Assembly (NCBI GenBank): GCA_016715425.1
Contig: JADKAC010000001.1
Coordinates: 186,001 to 250,000 of the forward strand
Direction of reading: 5' to 3'
Length of the DNA stretch: 64,000 nucleotides
Source of the DNA: Bacteroidota bacterium
GTDB taxonomy: Bacteria; Bacteroidota; Bacteroidia; Chitinophagales; BACL12
Numbering within the stretch: position 1 is the stretch's first letter; the number at the start of each line of letters is the position of its first letter. The translations under genes and the position numbers were made by a program. Below, piece by piece: positions 54,469 through 63,095 of the stretch. The notes below the pieces were generated by a model that saw nothing but the letters and a program-made list of their open reading frames with translations, searched no databases and had not been told where the DNA came from.

Positions 54469-55416
54469 ATGATAGAATTTAATAAATTAAAAGATAAATT
54501 GAATGCGATATTATTTATATCCGCATTGTATTTTATTTTATGGGGAATATTAGTTTTAGTTGTTCCTAATTTGATGCAATTTATTTTAATCAAATCTAAT
54601 TCAACTTCCATGATTTTTTGGGACATGGTAAGTATTACAACACTTATTCTTGGATTTGCTTTACTCATCGCTGCATTTGATCCGTATAAAAATTGGTTGA
54701 TATTGTTAATCAATTTGTTATTCCATTTAAGTATTGTTTTCGGGTTTGTAATTGGTTATTATCAAAATATTTTTTCTATAGATTACTTGCCATTTGTTTT
54801 ATTAAATCATGTACCCTGGGTGATTCCTTTAATTATTGGTTTACGTGCCACTTATCATCGCAATTATTTTTCTGATAGCACGCTTATGGAAACATTCAGC
54901 ACAGATTCTTATCCTTTAGAAATATTTGATACAATTAAGGGTGAGAATTTATTGGCGATAAGTAATAAATCACCAACACTTATGGTATTCCTTCGTCACT
55001 TCGGTTGTCCGTTTTGCCAGGAGACTTTATTATATATGAGTGAGCATAAACATTTGATTGAAGAAAAAGGAATTCGGTTACTGTTAGTATATATGACGGA
55101 ACCCCAAGTTGCAGCGGAATATCTGGAACATTTTAATTTACAAGATGTAGATCAAATCAGTGATCCTGAAAGTATGCTTTACAAACGATTCAAATTACAT
55201 CGGGGTAAATTTCTTCAGCTATTAGGAATTAAAGTGATTACACGATGGATATGGCTTGCATTTTCCAAGCGTATTGTTTTTAATGGTGTGGATGGTGATA
55301 TCTATCAAATGCCGGGATTATTTCTTTTACATAAAGGAAAAATTGTAAAACAATATAAATATCACAGCTCTGCGGATACGCCAGATTACAATCAAATGTT
55401 GGATTACTCATTGTAA
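54469..55416 (+). CDS. membrane protein fused to an AhpC/TSA-type thioredoxin fold domain
   Basis: 315 residues. The first ~145 residues hold four hydrophobic helices with no family I recognise. The second half (about 150-315) is peroxiredoxin-like: LMVFLRHFGCPFCQETLLYM with a C-x2-C pair (CPFC), LLLVYMTEPQVAAEYL, SDPESMLYKRFKLHRG and GLFLLHKGKIVKQYKY, resembling the AhpC-TSA_2/SelL-like branch. The orientation of the redox domain relative to the membrane is unclear. It sits between a cation antiporter and polysaccharide genes. Confidence 0.75.
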   Translation: MIEFNKLKDKLNAILFISALYFILWGILVLVVPNLMQFILIKSNSTSMIFWDMVSITTLILGFALLIAAFDPYKNWLILLINLLFHLSIVFGFVIGYYQNIFSIDYLPFVLLNHVPWVIPLIIGLRATYHRNYFSDSTLMETFSTDSYPLEIFDTIKGENLLAISNKSPTLMVFLRHFGCPFCQETLLYMSEHKHLIEEKGIRLLLVYMTEPQVAAEYLEHFNLQDVDQISDPESMLYKRFKLHRGKFLQLLGIKVITRWIWLAFSKRIVFNGVDGDIYQMPGLFLLHKGKIVKQYKYHSSADTPDYNQMLDYSL

Positions 55417-55442
55417 TTCCATCACACAGGAATCGGAAAGCT

Positions 55443-55450
55443 TAAATTTG
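55443..55450 (+). promoter_or_regulatory. -7 box (TAAATTTG) upstream of the sugar transferase gene
   Basis: A perfect TAnnTTTG match 16 bp before the ATG at 55467. No clear -33 element at the expected distance. Confidence 0.5.
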
Positions 55451-55466
55451 CATAACTGGCAAATGC

Positions 55467-56888
55467 ATGGCTAACTCCAATACATACGATTATCGTTTAT
55501 TTATTCGAAAGAATATTTTAATTGTAGTGGACACATTGCTCATCCTACTTTCTTTATTTCTATATCTGCGTTTTTTCCATCCTACTGCTTTTGAAAGTTA
55601 TTACACTTTCACTGATAATGTTATTTGGACACTTGCTATTGTGATACTCTGGTATTTTTATGCTGCTATCTTTGATATGTATAAAATCTCTCGCTTAAAT
55701 AAAACTGCGGAGATAATTAAGAATACAATTATTACTGCAACACTTACCGGCATCACTTACATTTTTATTCCTTACATCAGCCCTACATTACCATTAAACA
55801 GAATGCCTGCTTTTGTGCTGATAGGTACAATGGTAATTTTGTTATTAATCTGGCGTGTGGTGTATTCGCTTGTGTTTCAACATCCCATTCTTGTAAAACG
55901 GGCATTAGTAATTGGTGCTGGTTGGACAGGCAGAGAGTTAGTAAAAACATTAACTCAAAATGAAAAAATATATCATAACACCGGATATTATTTTTTTGGT
56001 TTTATTGATGATGATGCAGAAAAACAACAACGCACCATTGATAATTTAAAAGTGTTGGGCGGTAGCAATATGTTATACAAATTTGTGCGGCGATTAAAAA
56101 TTAATGAACTTATTATGGCAATCCCCGAGCATGAAAGTTTAAAGAGTCAGTTGGTGGGGGCATTGGTAGATTGCGAAAATTATGGAACACATGTTTCCTA
56201 TGCCTTTGATATTTATGAAGAGCAAACAGGTAAAGTAATGGTGAAATTCAGGAACAATGAATATTATCTTGCGAATCCATATCGTATCATTCAAAGTAAT
56301 GCATTTTATACAGTTACCAATCGTATTATAAATGTTATCTGTGGAATTATTGCAGGTGTAATTTTTATTCCTATAGCGTTTATGATTTATGTATTAAATC
56401 TTTTAGCAAGCAGAGGCTCTTTGTTTTATTCTCAGGAAAGAGTGGGCAAAAATGGCTCTGTTTTTACAATATTTAAGTTCCGTACGATGATACCTGATGC
56501 GGAAATAAATTCAGGACCTCAGTTTGCTTCGCTCAATGATCCTCGTATAACAAAGATTGGAAGATGGCTGCGCAAAACAAGATTGGATGAATTGCCGCAG
56601 TTTTGGAATATTTTAAAAGGTGAAATGAATTTAATTGGACCCAGACCTGAACGTAAAATATTTGTAGATGCATTATCACAAACAATTCCTTTTTTTAAAT
56701 TGCGCAATGCAGTGAAGCCCGGGCTAACAGGTTGGGCTCAGGTGAATCATAAATACGCTTCCGACAGTGAAGATTCGCTGATTAAATTGCAATATGATTT
56801 ATACTACATTAAACACCGTTCATTCACTCTTGATCTTTGGATTGTATTGCGCACTATTGGTGTAGTAATAAAATTTAAAGGCACTTAA
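55467..56888 (+). CDS. polyprenyl-phosphate sugar phosphotransferase (WcaJ/WbaP type)
   Basis: Starts polysaccharide repeat-unit synthesis by moving a sugar-phosphate to undecaprenyl phosphate. 473 residues. Four N-terminal helices (about 12-125) precede a CoA-binding-like domain (about 140-255, KRALVIGAGWTGRELV). A re-entrant membrane helix (about 285-310) leads to the catalytic domain with FTIFKFRTMIPDAE, RKTRLDELPQFWNILKGEMNLIGPRPE and KPGLTGWAQV. All conserved blocks are present. The O-antigen ligase gene follows 22 bp later, so the two form a polysaccharide unit, although no glycosyltransferases are adjacent. Confidence 0.93.
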   Translation: MANSNTYDYRLFIRKNILIVVDTLLILLSLFLYLRFFHPTAFESYYTFTDNVIWTLAIVILWYFYAAIFDMYKISRLNKTAEIIKNTIITATLTGITYIFIPYISPTLPLNRMPAFVLIGTMVILLLIWRVVYSLVFQHPILVKRALVIGAGWTGRELVKTLTQNEKIYHNTGYYFFGFIDDDAEKQQRTIDNLKVLGGSNMLYKFVRRLKINELIMAIPEHESLKSQLVGALVDCENYGTHVSYAFDIYEEQTGKVMVKFRNNEYYLANPYRIIQSNAFYTVTNRIINVICGIIAGVIFIPIAFMIYVLNLLASRGSLFYSQERVGKNGSVFTIFKFRTMIPDAEINSGPQFASLNDPRITKIGRWLRKTRLDELPQFWNILKGEMNLIGPRPERKIFVDALSQTIPFFKLRNAVKPGLTGWAQVNHKYASDSEDSLIKLQYDLYYIKHRSFTLDLWIVLRTIGVVIKFKGT

Positions 56889-56910
56889 TTATATATTTAC
56901 AGATTAATAA

Positions 56911-58155
56911 GTGCATTTGAAAAATCGTTTGGCAAATATATTTCCCGACACTTCCTTTATTTATAAAGTATTTTATTTTTTTGTGTTTGCAACAATTCTC
57001 GTATTGCCTTTTCATAAAATATTTGCTTCCTTTCCGCTCACTTTTGCTGGCATGGCCGGTGTAATTGCACTGCTGTTTTCAGGTGGAGTTAAGTCGGGTA
57101 ATCGCAATCCGGAAATGTTATTATGGTGTTTGATATTTTTTGCATTTCTTCCCGGTTTTTTTATTGCAAACGATCAATCACTTGCATGGAAGGATGTGTC
57201 GGGAAAGTTATATCTGTTTGCTACTCCTTTATTATTTTTCTTTTTAAAACCTCCCGGCGAAAAGTTATTTCGCAGAATGCTTCGCTTGTTTGTTTTTTCA
57301 TGTCTTGTTTTTATTCTTGTTTCAATTGTTATTGCAATCTTAAATTATTTAATGCATGGCGTTTCTCATTTTTTCTATAAAGAATTAGTGAGGTTCACTA
57401 CAATGCATCCTTCTTATATTGGTATGTATATCAACTTCGCTATCGTAATTACCGGGATTGATTTTTTTAGAAATAATTCTAAACTTGAAAAAAAGCAGAG
57501 GATATTTTATTTAATTGCTTTGGCAATTATGTTTGTTTACTTATTAATACTTACTGCAAAAACTGCAATTCTGATTGGTGGGATTTCTCTTATCTGGATG
57601 TTTGTGTATTGGGGGAAGAAACAAGGTAAATTTAAACTTGCAATAACTTATTTAATTCTTGCTTTAGTACTATTATCTGCAATTGCACTTTCCAATAAAG
57701 ATATACGCACAAGAGTAGGTATGTTATTTAATTATAATGAAGTGAATTACGACAACAGTGTGTTGTCTCGTCAGTATCAATGGTTATCTGCCTGGCAATT
57801 AATTAATGATTCCAACTGGCAGGGTGTAGGCGCTGATGTATCCACTGATAAATTAGTGGAGTATTATGCAAAAAATAATTTTCAAAAAGGTGTAGATGAA
57901 CGGTACAATACGCACAATCAATATTTACAACTAGTGGTGGATGGTGGTTGGCCTGCATTACTGATGTTTTGTATTGCGCTTGCCGCATTATTACACGTTG
58001 CATACTGGAGCCGCAGATATATGTTGTTTTTTTTTCTACTCATTCTTTCTATTTCTATTCTCACTGAATGCATGTTTGAAACATTAAGTGGCATTCTCTT
58101 TTTTGCTTTATTCGGTCCTCTACTTATCTGGGAAAAGCCTTCGAAAAAGGCTTAA
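56911..58155 (+). CDS. O-antigen ligase / polymerase family membrane protein
   Basis: 414 residues from a GTG start at 56911. About eleven membrane helices. The large periplasmic loop (about 265-345) contains NTHNQYLQLVVDGGWPALL, the Wzy/WaaL catalytic-loop type with the key histidine. It either ligates a polysaccharide to lipid A core or polymerises repeats. Neighbouring sugar transferase and hldD elsewhere in the window fit a lipopolysaccharide role. Confidence 0.85.
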   Translation: MHLKNRLANIFPDTSFIYKVFYFFVFATILVLPFHKIFASFPLTFAGMAGVIALLFSGGVKSGNRNPEMLLWCLIFFAFLPGFFIANDQSLAWKDVSGKLYLFATPLLFFFLKPPGEKLFRRMLRLFVFSCLVFILVSIVIAILNYLMHGVSHFFYKELVRFTTMHPSYIGMYINFAIVITGIDFFRNNSKLEKKQRIFYLIALAIMFVYLLILTAKTAILIGGISLIWMFVYWGKKQGKFKLAITYLILALVLLSAIALSNKDIRTRVGMLFNYNEVNYDNSVLSRQYQWLSAWQLINDSNWQGVGADVSTDKLVEYYAKNNFQKGVDERYNTHNQYLQLVVDGGWPALLMFCIALAALLHVAYWSRRYMLFFFLLILSISILTECMFETLSGILFFALFGPLLIWEKPSKKA

Positions 58156-58250
58156 CATTCTTTAACACAACTTATTTTACATCAGGTGTAACATTCGATT
58201 ATACCTGTGCGCCTAATTGCTGTAACTCAAATTTTAAAAAAAACTAAACA

Positions 58251-58595
58251 ATGAAAACTTTATTAATCTCAACAATCCTTTTCGCATCTATAACAGCACA
58301 TGCAGGTAATACACCAGGCGGTATTAATGATGGAAATAAAAAAGAAATTAAAAGCCAAGTAAACGAAATTGTTACTGATAACATATTGGTAGAATCACTT
58401 GGATTAACTGGCGAAGCGAATGTGCGACTCACGGTTGACGACAACAATCGCATACATGTAGTAAGCATTAAAGCCAATGACTATTTATCTGAATATCATA
58501 TCAAACAATCTTTGGAAGGTGTGTTTATGCAAGCGAAAGAATCTTTAATCGGAAAAACATTTGCAGTAGTAATTGATTTTGTACAATCCAAATAG
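58251..58595 (+). CDS. small secreted protein, paralogue of the next gene
   Basis: 114 residues, signal peptide 1-18 (ending AHAG). The mature part has a TonB-C-like beta-alpha-beta look: LTGEANVRLTVDDNNRIHVVSIKANDYLSEYHIKQSLE, then FAVVIDFVQ. The second gene at 58806 has the same length and layout (NGTVHITFIVDEENKIQIQDVESKN). The pattern G-x-V-x-[IL]-x2-x-V-D[DE]-[ND]-N-[RK]-I is shared. Function unknown; periplasmic. A hairpin terminator follows. Confidence 0.65.
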   Translation: MKTLLISTILFASITAHAGNTPGGINDGNKKEIKSQVNEIVTDNILVESLGLTGEANVRLTVDDNNRIHVVSIKANDYLSEYHIKQSLEGVFMQAKESLIGKTFAVVIDFVQSK

Positions 58596-58619
58596 ATTGT
58601 CATCTCGGTTTGTACAATT

Positions 58620-58645
58620 AAGTCCCGTTCACGAGCGGGACTTTT
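58620..58645 (+). terminator. Rho-independent terminator
   Basis: aagtcccg pairs with cgggactt (8 bp, plus a T-G wobble) around a short loop, followed by TT. Located 25 bp after the first small secreted protein gene. The T-run is short. Confidence 0.7.
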
Positions 58646-58805
58646 AATACTACTTAACAAAAGAAATTCCCATTTAACTAACCAGCGAAATACTTAACAC
58701 AAACTGAATTTTATTTAATAGGATTTAAACAAATCATAAGACAACTCACTGTTTATTTGCTATACAAATCGCAGGTTTATTTTTTACCCTTTAAAAATTA
58801 AAATT

Positions 58806-59150
58806 ATGAAAACTACTTTCTTACTAATCGTTGCCGGATTATTAATTACAGGTAATACATTTGCCGGCCCGGATGCAAATTGCGCAGCAAAATCATATCC
58901 CGAAGAAATTAAATACCTGATGAGTAATTGCACATCATTTTTTGATGCAGATCTGAATGGAACTGTCCATATAACTTTTATTGTGGATGAAGAGAATAAA
59001 ATCCAGATTCAGGATGTGGAATCAAAAAATATATTTCTCGAAAATTATGCAATGTGTGCTTTGGAAGATGCTGAAATTATCACTGAATGCTTAAACCCGG
59101 GGGCATTTTTTGAAATTAATATTGTGTTTTACGATACAAATTATGAATAG
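58806..59150 (+). CDS. small secreted protein, paralogue of the previous gene
   Basis: 114 residues, signal peptide 1-20 (MKTTFLLIVAGLLITGNTFAG). It carries four cysteines in the mature part (NCAAK, NCTSF, MCALEDAE, ECLNPG), which its paralogue lacks and which suggest disulphides. The shared VHITFIVDEENKIQIQDVESKN strand pair and equal length mark the two as duplicates. Unknown function. Separately terminated on both sides. Confidence 0.65.
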   Translation: MKTTFLLIVAGLLITGNTFAGPDANCAAKSYPEEIKYLMSNCTSFFDADLNGTVHITFIVDEENKIQIQDVESKNIFLENYAMCALEDAEIITECLNPGAFFEINIVFYDTNYE

Positions 59151-59173
59151 CAGTCATTTAGTGGTTATATAGA

Positions 59174-59212
59174 AGCTCCGGCATCCAAAAGGGTGTCGGA
59201 GTTTTTTATTTT
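59174..59212 (+). terminator. Rho-independent terminator
   Basis: An 11-bp stem (ctccggcatcc / gggtgtcggag, two G-U pairs) with an AAAA loop, followed by TTTTTTATTTTT. It closes the small secreted protein gene and lies just before mltG. Confidence 0.92.
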
Positions 59213-59221
59213 TAACAAATG

Positions 59222-59229
59222 TATTTTTG
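59222..59229 (+). promoter_or_regulatory. -7 box (TATTTTTG) for mltG
   Basis: A perfect TAnnTTTG match ending 9 bp before the ATG at 59239. It would place the transcript start almost at the ATG and shows that the TTG at 59227 (inside the box) is not the start. Confidence 0.5.
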
Positions 59230-59238
59230 CTGCTGATT

Positions 59239-60276
59239 ATGAATAAACGAACATATCGTACTTGGTGGATAATTGTAATTGTTGTTTTGCTAATCACAGC
59301 AATTGCAGCGTATTATGTGTATAATAGAGTATTTAAATCCAATGTGATTACTACAGAGGAAAGTACCTATCTATATGTACCTACGGGTACTGACCTTGCC
59401 GGTTTAACGGCACATTTAAAAGATCAACAAATTATAAATAATGCAAATACTTTTTTGTGGACAGCAGAGAAAAAAAGATTTAGTAAGGTAATACCCGGAA
59501 AATATCTTATTGAAGAAGGTATGAGTAATAATGCGCTTATTAATTTATTGCGCAGTGGAAAACAAGAACCAGTGATGGTGACATTTAATAATGTTTTTAC
59601 CAAAGAGCAATTAGCCGGAAAACTTGCAAAGAGTATTGAAGCAGATTCATTAGAGTTTATTTTTTATTTTGATACTGCAACTATATTTAAAAAATTATTT
59701 ATTTCTCAGGAAAATATTCTCACCATTTTTATTCCTGATACTTACGAATTTTATTGGAATACTTCTGCCGAGGAATTTGTAGAACGCATGTTGAAAGAGC
59801 ATGAAAAATTTTGGAAAGGAGACCGTGCAGATAAAGCGGCTTCTATTGGATTAACGCCACAGGAAGTATATACACTTGCATCTATAGTGTATGCTGAAAC
59901 AAAAAAAGCTGATGAAGCAAAAAGAGTTGCCGGTGTGTATATGAATCGCTTGCGATTAAATATTCCTTTACAAGCAGATCCTACTTTAAAATTTGCACTC
60001 GGTGATTTTACTATTCAGAGAATATTGAAAAAAGATATGTCGGTGAACTCGCCGTACAATACTTATAAATATACCGGCCTTCCACCGGGACCGATATGTA
60101 TGCCACCCAGAAATTATTTGGAAGCAGTGTTGAATTATGAAAAGAATGATTATATCTTTTTCTGTGCGAAAGAAGATTTTTCAGGCTACCATAATTTTGC
60201 AGTTACATTGCAGGAGCATAACCGCAATGCTAAGAAATATCAGGATGCATTAAATAAGAGTAAAATTTATCGTTGA
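59239..60276 (+). CDS. mltG: endolytic murein transglycosylase MltG
   Basis: 345 residues from the ATG at 59239 (MNKRTYRTWW). One N-terminal membrane helix (about 8-28) anchors the protein at the inner membrane. A LysM-like domain (about 45-105, YVPTGTDLAGLTAHLKDQQII) precedes the YceG catalytic domain (about 150-345) with ASIVYAETKKADEAKRVAGVYMNRL, containing the catalytic glutamate, and LQADPTLKFALGDF, YNTYKYTGLPPGPI. It cuts nascent peptidoglycan strands and so sets glycan length. Confidence 0.95.
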   Translation: MNKRTYRTWWIIVIVVLLITAIAAYYVYNRVFKSNVITTEESTYLYVPTGTDLAGLTAHLKDQQIINNANTFLWTAEKKRFSKVIPGKYLIEEGMSNNALINLLRSGKQEPVMVTFNNVFTKEQLAGKLAKSIEADSLEFIFYFDTATIFKKLFISQENILTIFIPDTYEFYWNTSAEEFVERMLKEHEKFWKGDRADKAASIGLTPQEVYTLASIVYAETKKADEAKRVAGVYMNRLRLNIPLQADPTLKFALGDFTIQRILKKDMSVNSPYNTYKYTGLPPGPICMPPRNYLEAVLNYEKNDYIFFCAKEDFSGYHNFAVTLQEHNRNAKKYQDALNKSKIYR

Positions 60277-60334
60277 GGTATAAAAAAAATATTTTTGATT
60301 TTTTATAATACAATTAAAATCTACATATAGTAAA

Positions 60335-60919
60335 TTAAATATTTCTGGAAGGTGGCTGCAAACGTTTGGTTGTCATTTCATCAATAAATGAAAAAAGACT
60401 ATCTGGTGTGTACTTCCGCCAATTGATATCATTTACCGGAAATCCCATCAACATATATTGATCAAGATGAGCAGATTTAATTTCATGTTCTACAAAATCA
60501 CGAAAGTTTAATAATGCAATCCATCCATCATCAATTTCATCAAACCATTCCTCATAATAGCAATCATCATCCGTATGAAAGTTTAAGACATTTTCTCCGA
60601 TTAAAATAAACTTATTGATTTTGTTCTTTATAAATACGTCAATGACATTGCGTTTTAGAAGCATAATATCGTTGTGCAAACAGTCATTCCATTCGCCAAT
60701 CAATTCAATGATTACAAACCCATCATCGTAATCTGCAAATAATACTTTCAGATATAAAGTACTGGATTCGAAATCATCCCATTGCGGATGGATATAATAA
60801 TTGTAAATGGTATTGCTGAATTCAAACTCGCTGTATTCTTTGCCATGGAAAGGACTCAATGCATCTGCTTCCGAAGAATAATATTCAAGCCAGTTATAAT
60901 ATGGTTCGAGATTTTGCAT
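60335..60919 (-). CDS. acidic hypothetical protein
   Basis: 194 residues, no signal peptide or membrane helix, strongly acidic and aromatic (YYNWLEYYSSEADALSPFHG, DDDCYYEEWFDEIDDGW). The motif MGFPVNDINWRKYTPDSLF near the C-terminus looks conserved. I know no function. It converges with mltG and stands 68 bp downstream of murQ on the same strand. Confidence 0.7.
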   Translation of the reverse strand: MQNLEPYYNWLEYYSSEADALSPFHGKEYSEFEFSNTIYNYYIHPQWDDFESSTLYLKVLFADYDDGFVIIELIGEWNDCLHNDIMLLKRNVIDVFIKNKINKFILIGENVLNFHTDDDCYYEEWFDEIDDGWIALLNFRDFVEHEIKSAHLDQYMLMGFPVNDINWRKYTPDSLFSFIDEMTTKRLQPPSRNI

Positions 60920-60987
60920 ATTTCAAAACGCAAGGTAATAGCTATGTTGTATAAATACAATAGTTGTATAAAATGTTTGCAAAAAAA

Positions 60988-61794
60988 TTATTTTTTATAT
61001 TTATCTATTGCCAAACGAACACTACCTTCTTTTAATAATAATGCTTTTGCTTTATCGTATTCAATTTCAAGTGAGTCTGCAATCATTTTACTACCACGAT
61101 CAATTAATTTATCATTCGTAAGTTGCATATCAACCATTTTATTTCCCTTCACTCTTCCGAGTTTAATCATTGTTGCAGTGGAAATCATATTCAAAACTAA
61201 TTTTTGCGCAGTACCGGATTTTAATCGTGTAGAACCTGTAATAAATTCCGGACCTACAATAACTTCAATCGGATAGTCTGCATGTTTTGCAACAGGAGTT
61301 TCGGGATTACAAGTGATGCAAGCTGTAATTATTTTATGTTCTCTACATTTTTGCAAAGCACCAACCACATAAGGCGTGGAACCCGATGCAGCCACACCAA
61401 TCACCACATCATTTGAACGTACCTGATATAAATTTAAATCTTCCCAACCGCCATTAATATTATCTTCTGCGTGTTCCACCGCTTTACGAATTGCAATATC
61501 ACCACCTGCAATTATTCCTATCACTAAATTAAATGGCACGCCAAAAGTGGGCGGACATTCCGATGCATCTGTAATTGCTATTCTGCCTGAAGTACCTGCG
61601 CCGATATAAAATAATCTGCCTCCGCTTAACATTTTATCTGCAATCACATCTACTAACTTTTCAATTACAGGAATTACTTTTTCAATTGCATCAGGTACGC
61701 TGCGATCTTCCCGATTCATGTTTTCTAAAATAGACCGAGTACTCATTTCTTCTAATTGATTATAGTGAGAATCCTGTTCAGTTATTTTTTGCAT
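60988..61794 (-). CDS. murQ: N-acetylmuramic acid 6-phosphate etherase
   Basis: Cleaves the lactyl ether of MurNAc 6-phosphate in peptidoglycan recycling. 268 residues, a SIS-domain protein. The phosphate site lies in GAGTSGRIAITDASECPPTF (about 66-85), the catalytic region in IIAGGDIAIRKAVEHAEDN, and GVAASGSTPYVVGAL near 134 is the second SIS loop. It is slightly shorter than the E. coli enzyme at the N-terminus but carries all conserved parts. No kinase or transporter for MurNAc lies beside it. Confidence 0.95.
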   Translation of the reverse strand: MQKITEQDSHYNQLEEMSTRSILENMNREDRSVPDAIEKVIPVIEKLVDVIADKMLSGGRLFYIGAGTSGRIAITDASECPPTFGVPFNLVIGIIAGGDIAIRKAVEHAEDNINGGWEDLNLYQVRSNDVVIGVAASGSTPYVVGALQKCREHKIITACITCNPETPVAKHADYPIEVIVGPEFITGSTRLKSGTAQKLVLNMISTATMIKLGRVKGNKMVDMQLTNDKLIDRGSKMIADSLEIEYDKAKALLLKEGSVRLAIDKYKK

Positions 61795-61951
61795 GGTTAG
61801 AATTTAAATGGAATAGTTTGCATGAATAGTTTGAAATTATTTTTGAAGTTTGTAAAGATATTAGGATTTTATTTCAATCTGCATTCTTGTTCCTTGAACA
61901 AATTATATCTGTAATTTTCTGCTTACATTTAATGCACAACAAATAATTATC

Positions 61952-63091
61952 GTGAGCAGATATTTTTCATTAATAAACAGAGCACTTGATTTTATAAATC
62001 AATACAATGGTGATGCACCTTTAGAATATGTTTTAAAACAATATTTCAAGCAGAATAAGGTGATGGGTTCCACTGACAGAAAAAATTTTAAACAACTTAT
62101 TTATAATTATTACAGAATTCTGGGCAATAATACATTTATAGATACAAACCAAGTATTGCATTTTGCCTCAGCGTTGATTCCGACAATTGCAAGGGCATCT
62201 TTAGAAATTCCAGATTTAGAAGATGAAGTTTCCATTGAAAATATACGAAGCAAATTGCAATTAGACGATACAGGTTATTTTCCCGCTCAATTAGAAATCA
62301 GTGATGAGATTGATACAAATATTTTTATAAAATCACATTTCTATCAACCGGAAATATTTATTAGAGTTAATCAAAAATATAGAGAACAATTAGAAAAATC
62401 ATTTACAGAAAAAAATATACAATACTCAATAATTTCAGATCATACATGGTTAATAGAAGGCGTATATCCGCTTACTGATACCGAGGCATATCTGAATGGA
62501 TTTTTTGAAATACAAGATTTTGCTTCGCAACAAACAATTGCATTTATGCAACCAAAAGAAAATTCCACATGGTGGGATTGCTGTGCCGGTTCTGGTGGAA
62601 AATCATTGTTACTGTTGGAGAAAATGAAAAATCTGAATCTGTTTGCATCGGATTCCAGACTTTCTATTTTAGAAAATTACAAGGAACGTCTTGCACGACA
62701 TGGTTATAATAATATTAATGTGCAACATCTTAATTTAAGTACAGATGATGTTGATTTAAATGTAATACCAATGTGTGATGGAATCATTGCGGACGTACCA
62801 TGTACCGGCTCGGGAACATGGAGGAGAAGCCCTGCATATCTGCAACATTTTAATATTGCTGATATTAATTTCTACGCACAATTGCAAAGAAGTATTTTAA
62901 AAAATATCGTTACAAAATTGAATACAGGAGGCGCATTACTTTATATCACTTGCTCAGTTTATAAAGTTGAAAATGAAAACAACGTAGAATATATTTCAAA
63001 CGAATTACAACTACTATTGCAAAGCACTCAATATCTCACTTATTCTGATAAGGGAGCAGATACAATGTTTGTTGCCGTATTTAAAAAATAA
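61952..63091 (+). CDS. RsmB/NOP-family rRNA (cytosine-5) methyltransferase
   Basis: 379 residues from a GTG start at 61952. The N-terminal part (1-75) is a NusB-like helical region (VMGSTDRKNFKQLIYNYYRILG). The methyltransferase domain has motif I DCCAGSGGKSLLLLEKM (about 208), the Cys in DVPCTGSGTWRRSP and the nucleophilic Cys in YITCSVYKVENE. It most resembles the 16S rRNA m5C967 enzyme RsmB, but a related NSUN-type specificity cannot be excluded. Confidence 0.88.
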   Translation: MSRYFSLINRALDFINQYNGDAPLEYVLKQYFKQNKVMGSTDRKNFKQLIYNYYRILGNNTFIDTNQVLHFASALIPTIARASLEIPDLEDEVSIENIRSKLQLDDTGYFPAQLEISDEIDTNIFIKSHFYQPEIFIRVNQKYREQLEKSFTEKNIQYSIISDHTWLIEGVYPLTDTEAYLNGFFEIQDFASQQTIAFMQPKENSTWWDCCAGSGGKSLLLLEKMKNLNLFASDSRLSILENYKERLARHGYNNINVQHLNLSTDDVDLNVIPMCDGIIADVPCTGSGTWRRSPAYLQHFNIADINFYAQLQRSILKNIVTKLNTGGALLYITCSVYKVENENNVEYISNELQLLLQSTQYLTYSDKGADTMFVAVFKK

Positions 63092-63095
63092 AATA

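Noticed and set aside
58182..58210. Weak hairpin after the O-antigen ligase gene (aggtgtaa / ttatacct)
   Set aside because: The stem is short with a wobble and is followed by gtgcgcc rather than a T-run, so I do not call a terminator.
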